This document shows positions 54,760 through 63,578 of a DNA stretch of 64,000 bases, one piece after another. Source of the DNA: an uncultured Winogradskyella sp. (GTDB lineage: Bacteria; Bacteroidota; Bacteroidia; Flavobacteriales; Flavobacteriaceae); contig NZ_CANMCZ010000005.1 of NCBI RefSeq assembly GCF_947496485.1, positions 62,001 through 126,000 of the forward strand, read 5' to 3'. Position 1 is the first letter of the stretch; the number at the start of each line of letters is the position of its first letter. The notes beneath the pieces are model-generated. The model searched no databases. It had not been told where the DNA came from and saw only the letters and a list, made by a program, of their open reading frames with translations. Both the position numbers and the translations under genes were made by a program.

Positions 54760-55683
54760 TTAGTTTCTTCTACCTCCACCGCGTCCTCCGCGATTTCTAC
54801 CACCATACATTTCGCGCATTTCATTCATTTTTTTGGTGATAATCTCGTTGTATTCTGCCTGAGTAACGACATCTCCTTTTTCTGGCTTTTCAATAGCTTC
54901 CTTCTCTTCAGGATTCATTACAATTTTTGTGCACAAAATTGTAGTTCGGTCAGCATTTATTTCTAAGATTAATCCTGGTAATCCCCAATAATCATCTGGA
55001 CCTTGATTAACAGGTATCTGCACTGTATACCAAGCAACAACTTCTATGGTTTTAGGCACTTCTACTTCACTCATAGGATCGACATCTTTACTAGCTTGGT
55101 CATCAGTTTTTGTGGAATCTTTAGCCTTCTTTCCTTCTTCTTTGTCAGAGTTGTCTCTATCTCTACCACGTCTTGGTCTCATACTTCTCCAATCGAATTC
55201 ATCTACAGTTTTTGTTGCTGTTGCCTTAAAACAAGTGTATTGTCCAATCTGCTTGGTTTCAGTTCCCATTTTCCACTCTAAAGATTTCAATTCATCTTTG
55301 ATTAAAAATTGCTTCCCAAAAAACTCTTGATCTTGGATGAGCTCTTTGCTTTGTACATTCTTATATTGAGGTCCACCTGTTAAACTAGACCCAAAACCAC
55401 CAAAACCTCTTCCACTTCCTGGTGCTTCAAGTTTTTCATCTTCTTTATAAATAGATTCTGTTTTATTAAAAGTAAGTATGTACTCTTTTTCTAAGAAGCT
55501 TTTCATACGCGCTTCTATTTGTTTCTTTCTTTCTGGACTCATTTCGCGACCGCCAAAATCGTCTAAGTTCATAGTTGTCTTAGACATATAGTAGGCTTTG
55601 CCTTGAAAATCTTGCTGAGCAAATGAAATTGAACAAAGGCAAAATAATAGTAATGATGTTAGTTTTAAAAGTGGCTTTTTCAT
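54760..55683 (-). CDS. GLPGLI-family secreted protein, copy 3
   Basis: This 307-residue protein has a signal peptide (FCLCSISFAQQ) and the family signature YWGLPGLILEI. It shares with its paralogues an opening FQGKAYY, an LTFNKTESIYKEDEKL strand, a QFLIKDELKSLEWKM block, and a conserved cysteine pair (GQYTCFKATA and ILCTKIVMNPEEKEA) that may form a disulfide. A charged insert (GRDRDNSDKEEGKKAKDSTKTDDQA) precedes the signature, and the tail is Gly/Arg-rich (GGRNRGGRGGGRRN). Role unknown; always near outer-membrane barrels in Bacteroidota (general knowledge). Confidence 0.85.
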   Translation of the reverse strand: MKKPLLKLTSLLLFCLCSISFAQQDFQGKAYYMSKTTMNLDDFGGREMSPERKKQIEARMKSFLEKEYILTFNKTESIYKEDEKLEAPGSGRGFGGFGSSLTGGPQYKNVQSKELIQDQEFFGKQFLIKDELKSLEWKMGTETKQIGQYTCFKATATKTVDEFDWRSMRPRRGRDRDNSDKEEGKKAKDSTKTDDQASKDVDPMSEVEVPKTIEVVAWYTVQIPVNQGPDDYWGLPGLILEINADRTTILCTKIVMNPEEKEAIEKPEKGDVVTQAEYNEIITKKMNEMREMYGGRNRGGRGGGRRN

Positions 55684-55841
55684 CTTAAATGGTTAATGTT
55701 GTTAGGCAAATGTAAGTTTATAATTTTAAGAGTTTCTTAAAAAAAAGTTACATAAATTGGTTAACAACAATATTAATATAAGCTTAGACTTATTTAGATG
55801 CTAAAGGTTAAATTTGCTTGCGTTAAACTTGTGTTAATTAA

Positions 55842-56684
55842 TTAACCTCTTCTACGCCCACCACGATTATTTCTAAACTCTTTCATTTTCTCAATAATAG
55901 TTTTTTGATATTCCGCTTTGGTAACAACTTTCCCCTTTTCTGGAGCTTCAATTTCAATCGTTTCTTCAGGGTTTAATACTATTTTTGAACATAGCATAGT
56001 GGTATTATCCGCACTCACTTCTAATATCAATCCTGGAAGTCCCCAATATTCTAATGGTCCATGGCCTACTGGTATTTGAGGTGAATACCAAGCTTCAACC
56101 TCTGTCATTTTAATTTCAGAAGCTGTCGAATCGGTTTCTGTATTATTTCTTAATCTATCCCAAGAGAAATTATACCAAGTAAGTTCGTTTGTCGGTATAG
56201 AAGCTGTAGCTTTAAAACAGGTATAGTTTCCGATTTCTTTAGTTTCAGTTTCCATTTTCCATTGTATGTCTTGCAAATTATCTTTAACCAAGAATTGTTT
56301 ACCGTAAAATTCTTGTTCTTGTATTTGAGAATTTGATTTTACATTTTTGTATTGTTCACCTGGAGTAAAATTCTTTCCCCAAGAGTCAGTTGCACCAGAC
56401 ATTGCGTCTAATTTCTCATCTTCATAGAATACAGACTCTTCTTTGTTAAAAGTTAAAACATATGTTTTTTCTAGTCTATTTTTTAGTCGTGCAGCAACTT
56501 GCTTTTTTTGTTCCTCACTTAATCTTGCTCCCCAATTACCAAGCTCCATTGTAGATTTAGAAAAATAATATGCTTTGCCCTGAAATTCTTGGACATTAGA
56601 ATCTACAGTTTTACCTTCATATGTGATAAATGAAAGTAATATTGAGAAAGTCAATACGCTGGTTTTTAATAGGATGGATTTCAT
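55842..56684 (-). CDS. GLPGLI-family secreted protein, copy 2
   Basis: This 280-residue protein has an N-terminal hydrophobic export segment (MKSILLKTSVLTFSILLSFI) and the same architecture: EFQGKAYYFSKS, LTFNKEESVFYEDEKL, QFLVKDNLQDIQWKM, the cysteine pair (NYTCFKATA, MLCSKIVLNPEE) and YWGLPGLILEV. The signal peptide is longer and less canonical than in its paralogues, with residues 22-33 (TYEGKTVDSNVQ) separating it from the domain. The basic tail is short (NNRGGRRRG). It lies 158 bases from copy 3. Confidence 0.85.
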   Translation of the reverse strand: MKSILLKTSVLTFSILLSFITYEGKTVDSNVQEFQGKAYYFSKSTMELGNWGARLSEEQKKQVAARLKNRLEKTYVLTFNKEESVFYEDEKLDAMSGATDSWGKNFTPGEQYKNVKSNSQIQEQEFYGKQFLVKDNLQDIQWKMETETKEIGNYTCFKATASIPTNELTWYNFSWDRLRNNTETDSTASEIKMTEVEAWYSPQIPVGHGPLEYWGLPGLILEVSADNTTMLCSKIVLNPEETIEIEAPEKGKVVTKAEYQKTIIEKMKEFRNNRGGRRRG

Positions 56685-56814
56685 GATAATTAAGGTTTAA
56701 AATTTACTATGTTTAACAATATTATTAAATTATTAAACAAAAGTATTTTAGTTTATCAAAAAATTAACACTATCAATTTGCAACAAGGCAGCATAAAATA
56801 AAGTCTTACAGCCT

Positions 56815-57672
56815 TTAACCACCAATAGTTATTGAGATACCTTCTCCCTCTCTACCTTTTCTTGGTTTGAAACGCTCCATCATTTCTTTAGCCTTCTTAT
56901 CCATGATTTCATCGTACTTTTCTTGATTGACTTCTTTACCTTTTGTTGGTTTTTCAATCACTACCTTATCCTCAGGATTTAATACAATCTTGCTACAAAT
57001 CACAGTAAGTTTACCATCATGTACTTCTAAGATTAGACCTGGTAAACCATGATACATTGCAGGACCATTGTTTACTGGGATTTGAGGTGTGTACCAAGCC
57101 GTTACTACACGTGTTTCCATCTCTGGCTCTTTTTCTTCCTCTTTTTCATCCTCAGCATCACTAGAAAATCCTGAATCATCAAAAACTTCTACTTGTTTTG
57201 TATATGTAGCTTTGTAACATTGATACTCACCTATATACTTAGTGTCTGCTTCAAGTTTCCAATCAATTTTTTCAATATCATCTTTGACTAAGAAAATTTT
57301 TCCCATAGTGTCTTTTTGATCTACGTAGCGTTGATCTTTAGTATTTTTATATAACACATCAGATCCACCTCCACCTCCTACCATGACTACTTGAAATTCT
57401 CCGCCCATGGCTGCTTGTGGTTTATCTAAAGCAACATCTTCTTTATATAAAGATGCTTCTTTACTAAAAGTTAATTGAAAGGTTTTTTGAAACTGTTTTT
57501 TCATCATCTCCATCATTCTGGCATGCATTTCAGAATTCATCTGTGTGCTATCCATTTTAATATCAACACTTCTTTGTGTCTTGTAAGTCGCTACACCTTG
57601 AAAATCTTGTGCATTAACAGTTGTTAAGGTAACTGTTAATGCTAAGATTACTACTCTAATAATTGTTGTCAT
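56815..57672 (-). CDS. GLPGLI-family secreted protein, copy 1
   Basis: This 285-residue protein starts at the ATG at 57672 preceding a signal peptide (MTTIIRVVILALTVTLTTVNAQ); the upstream in-frame Met at 57714 would overlap the DUF6624 gene. Family features are DFQGVATYKTQR, LTFSKEASLYKEDVALDKPQ, IFLVKDDIEKIDWKL, the cysteine pair (EYQCYKATY, VICSKIVLNPED) and YHGLPGLILEV. An acidic insert (SSDAEDEKEEEKEPEMETR) sits before the signature and the tail is Gly/Arg-mixed (RKGREGEGISITIGG). It lies 31 bases from the DUF6624 gene. Confidence 0.85.
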   Translation of the reverse strand: MTTIIRVVILALTVTLTTVNAQDFQGVATYKTQRSVDIKMDSTQMNSEMHARMMEMMKKQFQKTFQLTFSKEASLYKEDVALDKPQAAMGGEFQVVMVGGGGGSDVLYKNTKDQRYVDQKDTMGKIFLVKDDIEKIDWKLEADTKYIGEYQCYKATYTKQVEVFDDSGFSSDAEDEKEEEKEPEMETRVVTAWYTPQIPVNNGPAMYHGLPGLILEVHDGKLTVICSKIVLNPEDKVVIEKPTKGKEVNQEKYDEIMDKKAKEMMERFKPRKGREGEGISITIGG

Positions 57673-57703
57673 TTGATTGAATTTTAAATTAAAATATTTT
57701 CTT

Positions 57704-58630
57704 TTAATAGCCATATTTAGCTTTTGTTAAACTGTCCTTTTTTTCTTGTAACCATATGGGAGGTAAACCTATTGATATTCTATTTTCATTAACTTTTTCT
57801 AGATTGGTAATCATATTAGAATAACTACCATCTGGTTTAGTATAAGTTCCATTAACTTGTGGCTCGCCATTATATAAATAATACTGATCAATTACAGGTC
57901 CCAAAACACTTGGTGAACATTCTCCTTTTTTTATATACTCTTTCAATTTAGGTATAAAATAATTTACTCTAATAGAGTCTGATGTATGCAATAAAATGCC
58001 ATCTATAGATACTGGTGTCTTGTCGATGTTAAAACCACCAATAACTTTTTCATTAGGATACCCGAAGTCATCAAAAATTTCAATGAGTCGTTTAGTATTG
58101 TAATCATCAATTTCTTCTTGTTTTGCTTTCATTTCATCACTTTTCATAAAGCCAGCTTGTGCTCTGTATTTTTGATCATTAGCTTTCATTTCTGCAATTT
58201 CTTGCCTTAAGTCTAAATTTAAACTAGATAGATACTCTTTTCTTAAAGTGTCATAGTTAGCAATTAACTCTTTACCTCCTTCGGAAGCAAATACGTTATC
58301 GAAATTTGAATTCCTTTGCATACTCTCTAATGTAGAACCATTAGCAATTTTCTTTTTCATAAAAACTAATGCCAAATCGTCTTTTTTCAAAATAGCACAT
58401 GTTTCAGCAAAATTAGAAATCTCATAATACATTTGGGTGTTAATGGGCACACAAGAGTAAAAAGCAGACTGATACAATTCAAAAGCTTTTTCATAATTCT
58501 CGGTCATATATTCCAAATCCGCTTTGTAAATGTTTTGATAATAATCATCTATATAATTCTGCTCGTTAACTTTTTCCTTTTGTAGAAAAGAGTTTAAAAT
58601 AACTAAAAGTATAATTGTAAAATGCTTCAT
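57704..58630 (-). CDS. Secreted DUF6624-like protein heading the GLPGLI operon
   Basis: This 308-residue protein starts at the ATG at 58630, directly before a signal peptide (MKHFTIILLVILNSFL). An in-frame Met 39 bases further up is less likely. The N-terminal half is helical and TPR-like (YEKAFELYQSAFYSCVPINTQMYYEISNFAETC). The C-terminal half (EIFDDFGYPNEKVIGGFNID, NENRISIGLPPIWLQ) matches DUF6624 proteins of flavobacteria. Function unknown. It is the promoter-proximal gene of the minus-strand run, opposite the histidine kinase. Confidence 0.75.
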   Translation of the reverse strand: MKHFTIILLVILNSFLQKEKVNEQNYIDDYYQNIYKADLEYMTENYEKAFELYQSAFYSCVPINTQMYYEISNFAETCAILKKDDLALVFMKKKIANGSTLESMQRNSNFDNVFASEGGKELIANYDTLRKEYLSSLNLDLRQEIAEMKANDQKYRAQAGFMKSDEMKAKQEEIDDYNTKRLIEIFDDFGYPNEKVIGGFNIDKTPVSIDGILLHTSDSIRVNYFIPKLKEYIKKGECSPSVLGPVIDQYYLYNGEPQVNGTYTKPDGSYSNMITNLEKVNENRISIGLPPIWLQEKKDSLTKAKYGY

Positions 58631-58689
58631 AAGTTTAATATTTTTATTGATTGATTTCACAAATATCAAACATCATTTTCAATTCTAAA

Positions 58690-58715
58690 GTTAACCAACG
58701 TTAACGTGTGTTAAG
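58690..58715. promoter_or_regulatory. Phased GTTAA direct repeats in the divergent promoter gap
   Basis: GTTAAC, GTTAAC and GTTAAG start at 58690, 58700 and 58710, exactly ten bases apart, one helical turn. They lie 60 bases from the GLPGLI-operon start and 40 bases before the kinase start. Phased direct repeats are the normal binding layout of OmpR-type regulators, which is what the adjacent response regulator is. Confidence 0.5.
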
Positions 58716-58754
58716 CGATTAGTTTTAATACAATTTTACATCTACATTTGAAAC

Positions 58755-60230
58755 ATGAATGATAAATTATACAGATATATATTATACATTATTATCTCTG
58801 TTATTCTTATAACAATAGGAATTCAAGTTTATTGGAACTATAAAAATTACCAAACCAATAAGCAGCAATTAATTAGAGATGTGCAGATAAGTCTTGATAA
58901 AGCTGTAGATGATTATTATGCCAGTTTAGCTAAAGAAACTTCTTTTGCCTTTACAACTAGTGATTCTGTACCACAGCATTTGTTTAAAAACGATTCTAGC
59001 ACATCGTCTTATATAAAATCTTTTGAGAGGAGCTTTGATTCCTTAGATTTTGTTGATATTAAAAATATTGAAGGAGTGCGAGTAGTTAAAGGTTTATCAT
59101 CTGATTCTTTGCGAATTAATTTAACTCAAGATTCATTAAACTTTCATAATATTGAATTGTTAACCACAAAGGTTTTTATTTCATTAAGAAACGATTCTTT
59201 AGATGTTAGAAAAGTGAACAAACTACTTTATGACGATTTAAAAAGAAAGGGTCTAGACCTTGACCATCATTTAGCCTATTACCATTCTATGCCAGATGAA
59301 AATTCGAAACTTTACAAGATGAGGAGTAATCCTAGATTTAGTAAAATTTTTAAAGAGAAGAAATTTAACATTTATGTAAAGTCAAAATCAACGTTTCTTC
59401 CAACAGGAAGCCTCCTCAAATTAGGGTTCTCCAATGAAACTCAAAATATACTAAAACGCAGTATTGTTGGTATTCTAACCTCGATACTATTAGTACTAGC
59501 TGTTATAAGTTGTTTATTCTATTTACTAAAAATTATTAAACATCAGAAGCAATTAGCCGAAGTAAAAAACGATCTTATCAGCAACATTACACACGAGTTT
59601 AAAACACCAATTGCAACAATAGGTGTTGCCTTAGAAAGTATTAATAGCTTTAACGCAATAGAAGATAAAGAGAAGACAAAAAAGTATATTAATATGTCTT
59701 CAGAACAGTTGGGTAAACTTAACATTATGGTTGAGAAATTACTAGAAACAGCAACTTTAGATAGTGATAATTTAGAGTTGAATAAAGAGTCGGTTGATGT
59801 TGTAGAATTATTAAATTCTTTAGTTAATCGTTATAAAATTCAGTTTCCAGAAAAGGAATTCAACACGAGTTTTAAGGTTGAAAGTTTATTAGCTAATATT
59901 GATGTATTTCATTTTGAGAATGCAATAAATAACATTTTAGATAATGCGGTTAAGTATGGAGGGCAAATAATCTCTATTGATTTAATTCCTAAAGCTTATA
60001 TGTTTGATACATTAATTTCTGATAATGGCAATTCATTATCCAAAGCGAATAAAGAACGAATTTTCGAAAAATTTTATCGCGTACCAAAAGGTAATACACA
60101 CGATGTAAAAGGTTTTGGTATAGGGTTATATTATACTAAAACTATTGTAGAAAAACACCATGGTTCTATAACTTTAGATTTAAATAAAAATCTTACGACA
60201 TTTAAAATTACACTTCCAAATGGCAGATAG
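58755..60230 (+). CDS. Sensor histidine kinase
   Basis: This 491-residue kinase has a first transmembrane helix at about 6-25, a large periplasmic sensor region (30-238, QLIRDVQISLDKAVDDYYASLAKET) and a second helix at 240-262. No HAMP domain is visible. The phosphorylated His is H280 in ISNITHEFKTPIATI. The ATPase part has NILDNAVKYGG (N box), ISDNGNSLSKANKERIFEKFYRV and GFGIGLYYTKTIVEKHHGS (G boxes). It partners the response regulator encoded by an 11-base overlap. It is divergent from the GLPGLI operon. Confidence 0.92.
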   Translation: MNDKLYRYILYIIISVILITIGIQVYWNYKNYQTNKQQLIRDVQISLDKAVDDYYASLAKETSFAFTTSDSVPQHLFKNDSSTSSYIKSFERSFDSLDFVDIKNIEGVRVVKGLSSDSLRINLTQDSLNFHNIELLTTKVFISLRNDSLDVRKVNKLLYDDLKRKGLDLDHHLAYYHSMPDENSKLYKMRSNPRFSKIFKEKKFNIYVKSKSTFLPTGSLLKLGFSNETQNILKRSIVGILTSILLVLAVISCLFYLLKIIKHQKQLAEVKNDLISNITHEFKTPIATIGVALESINSFNAIEDKEKTKKYINMSSEQLGKLNIMVEKLLETATLDSDNLELNKESVDVVELLNSLVNRYKIQFPEKEFNTSFKVESLLANIDVFHFENAINNILDNAVKYGGQIISIDLIPKAYMFDTLISDNGNSLSKANKERIFEKFYRVPKGNTHDVKGFGIGLYYTKTIVEKHHGSITLDLNKNLTTFKITLPNGR

Positions 60231-60903
60231 TATAAAATTATTATTAGCTGAAGATGAAGCGGCTTTAGGACAAATTATAAAAGAAAGTCTCGAAACTCGA
60301 GATTTTGAGGTTGTACTTTGCGATAATGGTGAAAAAGCCTTTGAAGCTTACAAATCTGAGTCTCCAGAAATTTTAGTGCTAGACGTAATGATGCCAAAAA
60401 AAGATGGCTTCACTTTGGCAAAAGAGATCAGAACTATTGATGATGCTGTTCCTATAATATTTTTAACTGCAAAATCACAAACGGCTGATGTGGTTGAGGG
60501 ATTCTCAATAGGAGGAAATGACTATCTTAAAAAGCCTTTTAGTATGGAAGAGCTTATTGTTAGAATTCATAATCTTATAAGCAGAACCAAAGTTCAGAAA
60601 ACATCTAAAGTTTTAGAATTGGGTAATTATACATTCAATTTTCCTAAGCAACAATTACAATTTAAAAATGAAGAGCCTTCACAATTAACACATCGTGAGG
60701 CACACTTACTATTTCATCTTATAAAAAATAGAAATGAAGTTTTAGATCGTTCTCTTATACTAAATAAACTATGGGGAACAGATGACTTTTTCTCAGCCAG
60801 AAGTATGGATGTGTTTATTACTAAGCTACGCAAAAGGCTAAAAAAGGATGAGAATATTCAGATTATTAATGTTCGTGGATTTGGGTATAAGTTGACGGTT
60901 TAG
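60220..60903 (+). CDS. OmpR-family response regulator
   Basis: This 227-residue regulator has a receiver domain with acidic pair E11/D12, phospho-acceptor D55 (ILVLDVMMPKKDG), T83 (FLTAK) and K105 (YLKKPF), and a C-terminal winged helix (SQLTHREAHLLFHLIKNRNEVLDRSLILNKLWG, then SMDVFITKLRKRLKKD and INVRGFGYKLTV). It is phosphorylated by the kinase whose gene overlaps it by 11 bases. Its likely site is the phased GTTAA repeat next to the divergent GLPGLI operon (inference). Confidence 0.93.
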   Translation: MADSIKLLLAEDEAALGQIIKESLETRDFEVVLCDNGEKAFEAYKSESPEILVLDVMMPKKDGFTLAKEIRTIDDAVPIIFLTAKSQTADVVEGFSIGGNDYLKKPFSMEELIVRIHNLISRTKVQKTSKVLELGNYTFNFPKQQLQFKNEEPSQLTHREAHLLFHLIKNRNEVLDRSLILNKLWGTDDFFSARSMDVFITKLRKRLKKDENIQIINVRGFGYKLTV

Positions 60904-60976
60904 ACAAGTTAATTTTTTAAAATCAAAAATTACTTTTTACATAAACTGGATCAATTTTTGTACTTTTCTGAATCCT

Positions 60977-61759
60977 ATGCAAAAGCTATTTTATATAATT
61001 TTCTTTTTAAGCTTTACATGCCTTGCCCAAGAACAAATAAAAGCAAGTATTGTAGATTCAACAAAGTTAAAAGCTGAAAGTGTTTTTGGTATTGATACTT
61101 TTGGAACACTCTATTATACAACTGAAGACAACTCTTTTCATAAAAGAACAAAAGATACCACAATTACTTATACTAATTTTCAACTAGGTGAAATCACTTC
61201 AGCAAATACCTTTAATCCGTTAAAAATAAATCTCTTTTATCAAGATTTTAATACGGTTGTAATTTTAGATAATCGATTGGCAGAAATCTATAAAATTGAC
61301 TTTAACATTATTCAGCCATATAAAAACGTCTCTCATGTTTCAACGGGTTTTGATAATACGATATGGGTTTTTAATCAAGATTTGCAACAGCTAGAATTAT
61401 ATGACTACAAAACTAATAAAGTAAGATTGAAAACAGTACCAGTGCAGTCTAGCGTTATTGACTTAAAGAGTGATTACAACAATTGCTATATGCTAACAGA
61501 AAACTATTTATACATTTATAGTTATTTCGGAAGCCTAATTGCAAAATATAAAAACAAAGGTTATGATAAATTGGCTTTTAGTAAAGGTCATTTGGTATTG
61601 AAAATGGAAAATCAACTCTATATATTACCAAAAAATGCTTCTGATATTGAACTCGTAGAACATCCAAAAATGTTAATAAATCAGTTTTTGGTAACCAATG
61701 AAACCTTGTATATTTACGACGATGAAACTCTACGTCAATACCAATTAAAAATAGAATAA
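60977..61759 (+). CDS. Secreted hypothetical protein, probably beta-propeller-like
   Basis: This 260-residue protein has a signal peptide (LFYIIFFLSFTCLAQ). The body is all-beta with Tyr/Asn-rich blades (VSTGFDNTIWVFNQDLQQLELYDYKTNKVRLKT, CYMLTENYLYIYSYFGSLIAKY), consistent with a small propeller. No catalytic motif was recognised. The deoxynucleoside kinase gene follows after 3 bases and the two look co-translated, although no functional link is obvious. Confidence 0.65.
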   Translation: MQKLFYIIFFLSFTCLAQEQIKASIVDSTKLKAESVFGIDTFGTLYYTTEDNSFHKRTKDTTITYTNFQLGEITSANTFNPLKINLFYQDFNTVVILDNRLAEIYKIDFNIIQPYKNVSHVSTGFDNTIWVFNQDLQQLELYDYKTNKVRLKTVPVQSSVIDLKSDYNNCYMLTENYLYIYSYFGSLIAKYKNKGYDKLAFSKGHLVLKMENQLYILPKNASDIELVEHPKMLINQFLVTNETLYIYDDETLRQYQLKIE

Positions 61760-61762
61760 ATT

Positions 61763-62377
61763 ATGCATGTTGCTGTTGCAGGAAATATAGGGGCTGGTAA
61801 GACTACGCTCACAAAATTACTAGCTAAACATTTTAAATGGGAAGCGCAATTAGAAGACGTAGTTGACAATCCTTATTTAGATGATTTTTATAATCAGATG
61901 GAACGTTGGAGCTTCAATTTGCAGGTTTATTTTTTAAACAGTAGATTTCGTCAGGTCAATCAGATACATAGTAGCGGAAAAGATATTATTCAAGATAGAA
62001 CCATATATGAAGATGCACATATTTTTGCTCCCAACCTTCATGCTATGGGTTTAATGACTAATCGTGATTTTGAGAATTATTCTTCGCTTTTTGAGCTTAT
62101 GGAATCTTTTGTAAAAGGTCCAGACTTATTAATTTACTTACGAAGCTCTATTCCGAACCTAGTCGCGCAGATTCACAAACGTGGGCGTGATTATGAGAAC
62201 ACAATCAGTATTGATTATCTTAGTAGATTGAACGAGCGCTATGAAGCATGGATTACTAAATATGATAAAGGAAATCTATTAATTATCGATGTAGATAATT
62301 TAGATTTTGTTGCCAACCCTGAAGATCTAGGTGGTATTATCAATAGAATTGATGCTCAGATTAATGGGTTGTTTTAA
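61763..62377 (+). CDS. Deoxynucleoside kinase
   Basis: This 204-residue cytoplasmic kinase phosphorylates deoxynucleosides for dNTP salvage. The P-loop is GNIGAGKTTL (7-16), the nucleoside-binding acid motif is QLEDVVDNPYLDDFY, and DRTIYEDAHIFAPNLH is the ERS-like motif. LRSSIPNLVAQIHKRGRDYE forms the lid. It matches the Bacteroidota dAdo/dGuo-type kinases; base preference is uncertain. It supports the salvage theme set by the CNT transporter and thyA. Confidence 0.9.
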   Translation: MHVAVAGNIGAGKTTLTKLLAKHFKWEAQLEDVVDNPYLDDFYNQMERWSFNLQVYFLNSRFRQVNQIHSSGKDIIQDRTIYEDAHIFAPNLHAMGLMTNRDFENYSSLFELMESFVKGPDLLIYLRSSIPNLVAQIHKRGRDYENTISIDYLSRLNERYEAWITKYDKGNLLIIDVDNLDFVANPEDLGGIINRIDAQINGLF

Positions 62378-63382
62378 TTATTGAATAAAACCATGTTCTC
62401 GGGCATGATCAATAGCTTGTGAACTACTCTCTACCATTAAAACTTCTGTGGTTTTATAGTTTTCAATAAGTCCTCTAACCCGTAACATTTTCTTTTTGTG
62501 TTTTACACTACGTAGATAAATTGCCAAAATACGATCAGGAAATTCTTCAGCTATTTCCATGTAAATATCTGGATCGTGTTCGCCGCTGTCTCCAATTAAA
62601 ATAAAATGTAAATCTGGATATGTTTTTAAAAGATTTAGAATTTCTTTTTGTTTTTGTGGCTTATCGTTTTGAGATTTTTTCTTCAAAAAATTACTCATAC
62701 TTCTTAATAGAATGGGACCTTTAGGAAACTTGTTTTGTTTTAGAAACAATTCTAAATAACGATATAAATTCCATGGACTGTGGCTTACATAAAAAATAGG
62801 ATTAGCATTCTTACCAGATTTACCTCTGTGAAGCATATGATAAAATTCGGCAGCACCTTCTAAAGGGCTTCTGTTTTTAGCATGCTTAAAGATGGAATTA
62901 TAAATCACTTTCCATTTTAATGTAGACACTACTCCTGTATGTAAAATAGTATCATCTATATCGCTTGCTACGCCAAACTGTGCATTAGTTGATGGGATTA
63001 ATATTTCACCTGGAAAACGATTTTCATTCTGTATAGTCCTCTTTATGTTTACATCATTATAGGACAACTCAAAGGAGAGCCAGCCTTCTTCATTAGTTAA
63101 TGCTTCTAAATTTTTTAGATTGCCTTCAACTTTATAATAGCCATTATTATCTGTAACACCCTTTAAAATTTTGTTGTTAGGTAACTTAATATTAATACCA
63201 ACGTTTTTAATTTCATCGGTTTCAAAACGTTTCCATGTGTTTATAATAAGATGCCATATGTTTTGAGATTCTAAGTCTATAGATTCATCTTCTAAGGCTC
63301 TTCCACGAGCATAAAAATGAGAATCTGTGCCATAACCTTGAAAAGCAATAATCTGTAAAGGATCTTTTTTAAACCAGCTCAA
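62378..63382 (-). CDS. App1-like phosphatidate phosphatase (DUF2183)
   Basis: This 334-residue protein has a C-terminal HAD-like catalytic domain with the DxDxT motif at D141, D143 and T145 (VASDIDDTILHTG), FYVSHSPWNLYRYLELFLK and LIGDSGEHDPDIYMEIAEEFP, all characteristic of App1/DUF2183. The first 130 residues are a beta-rich accessory domain (IIAFQGYGTDSHFYARGRALE, NGYYKVEGNL). It may dephosphorylate phosphatidic acid or a related lipid. It abuts the convergent kinase gene with no gap. No signal peptide is evident. Confidence 0.85.
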   Translation of the reverse strand: MSWFKKDPLQIIAFQGYGTDSHFYARGRALEDESIDLESQNIWHLIINTWKRFETDEIKNVGINIKLPNNKILKGVTDNNGYYKVEGNLKNLEALTNEEGWLSFELSYNDVNIKRTIQNENRFPGEILIPSTNAQFGVASDIDDTILHTGVVSTLKWKVIYNSIFKHAKNRSPLEGAAEFYHMLHRGKSGKNANPIFYVSHSPWNLYRYLELFLKQNKFPKGPILLRSMSNFLKKKSQNDKPQKQKEILNLLKTYPDLHFILIGDSGEHDPDIYMEIAEEFPDRILAIYLRSVKHKKKMLRVRGLIENYKTTEVLMVESSSQAIDHAREHGFIQ

Positions 63383-63578
63383 ACTTAGATTTTAATTAGA
63401 ATTTTCAAGATACTAAAATCTATAGTTATCAATAGTATTTTGAAAGATCAAATATTCCAAAATTGTTAAATATTTCATTAAATTTTAGATGTATGACAAT
63501 TTCAAGGAAATACCGATTAAAGATTTATTATTTTAGTACCAATATCTAAATATTATCCTAATTCAAACCAACCGTATT

